This document shows, one piece after another, positions 47,066 through 64,000 of a stretch of 64,000 nt of DNA. The DNA comes from Amycolatopsis eburnea. Its GTDB lineage: Bacteria > Actinomycetota > Actinomycetes > Mycobacteriales > Pseudonocardiaceae. A program made the translations under genes and the position numbers. The notes beneath the pieces are model-generated. The model did not search any database. It was not told where the DNA came from and saw nothing but the letters and a program-made list of their open reading frames with translations. Location of the stretch: the NCBI RefSeq assembly GCF_003937945.1, contig NZ_RSEC01000046.1, forward strand, positions 1 through 64,000. The letters run 5' to 3'. Numbering within the stretch: the first letter of the stretch is position 1; each line of letters opens with the position of its first letter.

Positions 47066-49047
47066 GCCGGGGCGACCGTGAAGAACCGCAGGTTCCACAG
47101 CTCCTGCAGCTCGGCGGCGACCTCCGCGGGCAGCTCCGGCGCCAGGTCGCCGATCCGGGTGTGGCCGTCGAGCCGGGTCAGCAGCTCGTACGTCGAGGCG
47201 AGCACCGTCAGCTCCGGGCCGCCCGGGTAGTCGAGGTACACCTGGTGCGCGGGCTCGCCCTCGGCGCGGGTCGTCGTGCGCAGCCGGGTCACCGGGCGGA
47301 ACGCGAAGACCAGCTCGGCGAGCGCCGCGGCCCGGTCGAGGCCGGGGCGGACGACGAAGTCGCCGACCACCAGGTAGTCCAGGTCGGTGGTGAGGAACGT
47401 GGTCACCGCGTCGGCGACGGTCTGCACGATCGGCTCGGCGTTGTTGTTGAACGACGTGTTGAGCACCACCGGCGTCCCGGTCACGCGCCCGAACTCTTCG
47501 ATGAGGGCGTGGAAGCGCGGGTTCGCGTCGGCCTCGACGACCTGGACGCGCGCGGTGCCGTCGACGTGGGTGACCGCGCCGAGCTCTTCGCGGCGGTCGG
47601 GCCGCACGTGCAGCGCGAAGGACATGAAGTCGAAGTTGCCGCGCGTCTCGGGGATCTCGAAGTAGTCGGCGGCGGCCTCGGCGGTCACCGACGGCGCGAA
47701 CGGCCGGTAGCTCTCGCGCTTCTTGACGATCGCGTTGATCCGGGTCTGGTTCTCCTTCGGCCGCGGGTCGGCGAGGATGCTGCGGTGGCCGAGCGAGCGC
47801 GGCCCGAACTCCGACGCGCCCTGCACCCAGCCGAGCACCGCGCCCTCGGCGAGGCGGCCCGCCGACCACGTCGTGACGTCGTCGTGCGCCTCGAACTCGA
47901 CCAGGCCCGACCACGCCTTGAGCGCGGTCTCGATCTCCGCGGTCGTCCCGATGTCCGGGCCGAGGTCCGCGCGCCGCAACCGGATCGGCGCGGGCAGTGC
48001 GCCGGTGAGCTGCTCGTGCGCGGCCAGCGCCGCGCCCTCCCCCGCGCCCGCGTCGTGCGACGCCGGGTGGACGAAGACCTCGTCGAACAGGCCGCTGCGC
48101 AGCAGTTTCCCGTTGAAGCTGCAGTTGTGCGCGACGCCGCCGCCGAACGCCAGCTTGCGCAGCCCGGTTTCCTGCGCCCAGTGTTCCAGGACGTGGGTGA
48201 GGATCTTCTCGAGCGCCTCCTGCAGCGCGGCGGCGAAGTCCTTGTGGTCCTGGGTGAACTCCTCGCCCTTGCGCCGCAGCGCCAGCCGCGGGTCGGCGTA
48301 GAAGTCCTGCATGTAGTGGTAGCCCGCGGGCCGGAAGTTGAAGTAGAACTGGCCTTCCGGGAGCAGGCCGTAGAGGCTTTCCAGCTGCGGGCGCAGCACC
48401 GCCGGGTCGCCGTAGGGGGCCAGGCCCATCACCTTGTACTCGTCGCCGACGCCGTACCCGAGCCGCCAGGTGCCGAGGCTGTAGAGCAGGCCGAGGCTGA
48501 ACATCGCGGGCACCTGGGCGAGAACTTCGAGTTTGCCGCCGACGGCTTTGTAGACGCTGGTGGACTCCCAGTCGCCGCGGCCGTCGGCGACCAGCACGAG
48601 CGCGTCGTCGAAGCCCGAGCGGGTGTAGCTCGAGAGGGCGTGGCTGTAGTGGTGGTTGAAGAACAGCAGTTTCTCGTCGGGCAGCTGCCAGCCGAGGTCT
48701 TCCGCGAAGCGTTCCTTGATCAGTTCCCGGGAATAGCGTGCCGGGACGCGCGGATTGCGCATGTAGAGCTCGTTGAGGGTGCTGTCGGCGAAGTCCTCGG
48801 TGACGTAGAAGGCGACCGCGTCGATCTCCTCGGGTCGCACGTCCGCCTTCGCCAGGCACGCCCGCACCGCCCTGGCCGGGAACTTCGTGGTCTGCTTGAT
48901 CCGGTTGAGCCGCTCCTCCTCGACCGCGGCGATCAGCTCGCCGTCGCGGAGCAGGCTCGCCGACGAGTCGTGGAACGAATACTCCTCGACGCGGGCGATC
49001 TCTTCACCCTCGGCCGAGAAGTTGCCGTTTATTCCCAGAATCAGCAT
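47062..49047 (-). CDS. Carbamoyltransferase, NodU/CmcH/TobZ family
   Basis: 661 residues. N-terminal Kae1-like ASKHA domain: LILGINGNFSAEGEEIARVE, HDSSASLLRDGELIAAVEEE, the metal site FFNHHYSHALSSY and VLVADGRGDWESTSVY; then GLLYSLGTWRLGYGVGDEYK. The C-terminal domain has SEFGPRSLGHRSILADPR, ESYRPFAPSV and VVLNTSFNNNAEPIV. The family makes carbamoyladenylate from carbamoyl phosphate and ATP and transfers carbamoyl to a hydroxyl of an antibiotic, as in ansamycin, novobiocin, cephamycin and tobramycin pathways. It lies 99 bases downstream of the PKS gene on the same strand. Confidence 0.95.
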   Translation of the reverse strand: MLILGINGNFSAEGEEIARVEEYSFHDSSASLLRDGELIAAVEEERLNRIKQTTKFPARAVRACLAKADVRPEEIDAVAFYVTEDFADSTLNELYMRNPRVPARYSRELIKERFAEDLGWQLPDEKLLFFNHHYSHALSSYTRSGFDDALVLVADGRGDWESTSVYKAVGGKLEVLAQVPAMFSLGLLYSLGTWRLGYGVGDEYKVMGLAPYGDPAVLRPQLESLYGLLPEGQFYFNFRPAGYHYMQDFYADPRLALRRKGEEFTQDHKDFAAALQEALEKILTHVLEHWAQETGLRKLAFGGGVAHNCSFNGKLLRSGLFDEVFVHPASHDAGAGEGAALAAHEQLTGALPAPIRLRRADLGPDIGTTAEIETALKAWSGLVEFEAHDDVTTWSAGRLAEGAVLGWVQGASEFGPRSLGHRSILADPRPKENQTRINAIVKKRESYRPFAPSVTAEAAADYFEIPETRGNFDFMSFALHVRPDRREELGAVTHVDGTARVQVVEADANPRFHALIEEFGRVTGTPVVLNTSFNNNAEPIVQTVADAVTTFLTTDLDYLVVGDFVVRPGLDRAAALAELVFAFRPVTRLRTTTRAEGEPAHQVYLDYPGGPELTVLASTYELLTRLDGHTRIGDLAPELPAEVAAELQELWNLRFFTVAPA

Positions 49048-49146
49048 CTCGGTTCGCCAATCTTTTTCCTACGGACTGGGATGATGGGCGAAGCGTAAGC
49101 AGCGCGGACTGGGGTTTTCCCGCGAGAATCCATGATCGGCTTGCGC

Positions 49147-64000
<14,854 letters not shown>

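Overview
This is a 64 kb window of very GC-rich actinobacterial chromosome. SepF, YggT, DivIVA/Wag31, a SigK/RskA system, LAL-type LuxR regulators and long perfect palindromes between genes all point to the Pseudonocardiales. Amycolatopsis is my best guess, but that is inference from gene content, not a database match. The polyketide synthase gene runs off the right edge.

Layout. (1) 0-2.2 kb: an MFS exporter with a divergent ArsR-type regulator. (2) 2.4-7.9 kb, minus strand: the end of the division and cell wall (dcw) cluster, ftsZ-pgeF-yggS-sepF-yggT-wag31, plus a small membrane protein; ftsQ is not upstream of ftsZ. (3) 8.1-13.6 kb: a SigK/RskA-type ECF regulon. A minus-strand operon (FAD oxidoreductase, DUF1365, sigK, rskA) is divergent from a plus-strand pair (cyclopropane/branched-lipid methyltransferase, DUF1295). 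Both transcripts appear to be driven by mirrored SigK-like promoters with almost no leader. (4) 13.6-37.4 kb: mixed accessory genes. These are DinB, OhrR/OsmC, CGNR regulator/MFS, an unrecognised two-gene cassette, NmrA, an FG-GAP secreted protein, an ABM-hydrolase fusion with MarR, an AA10 LPMO under a CebR-type box, an FAD monooxygenase/TetR pair, a 1012-residue KAP NTPase with tandem 3'-end repeats, HxlR/epoxide-hydrolase-like, a betaine-type binding lipoprotein, two luciferase-like monooxygenases, TetR/hydrolase, MerR, an enolase and a lone PTS EIIA. Almost every regulator sits beside a clear inverted-repeat operator.

(5) 37.7-64 kb: the edge of a modular type I polyketide cluster. Three consecutive giant LAL regulators run on the plus strand. 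A carbamoyltransferase and a 67-residue partner run on the minus strand, followed by the 3' part of a PKS gene with three complete KS-AT-DH-KR-ACP modules. All three ATs look malonyl-specific, all DHs and B-type KRs look intact, and the protein ends in a docking domain with no thioesterase. The three modules predict a conjugated triene segment; the final product is probably a carbamoylated polyene-containing polyketide.

The most unusual items are in-frame palindromic repeats inside one KR domain, an internal segment of the second LAL that looks out of frame by GC3, the repeated tail of the KAP NTPase, and the paired leaderless SigK-type promoters.
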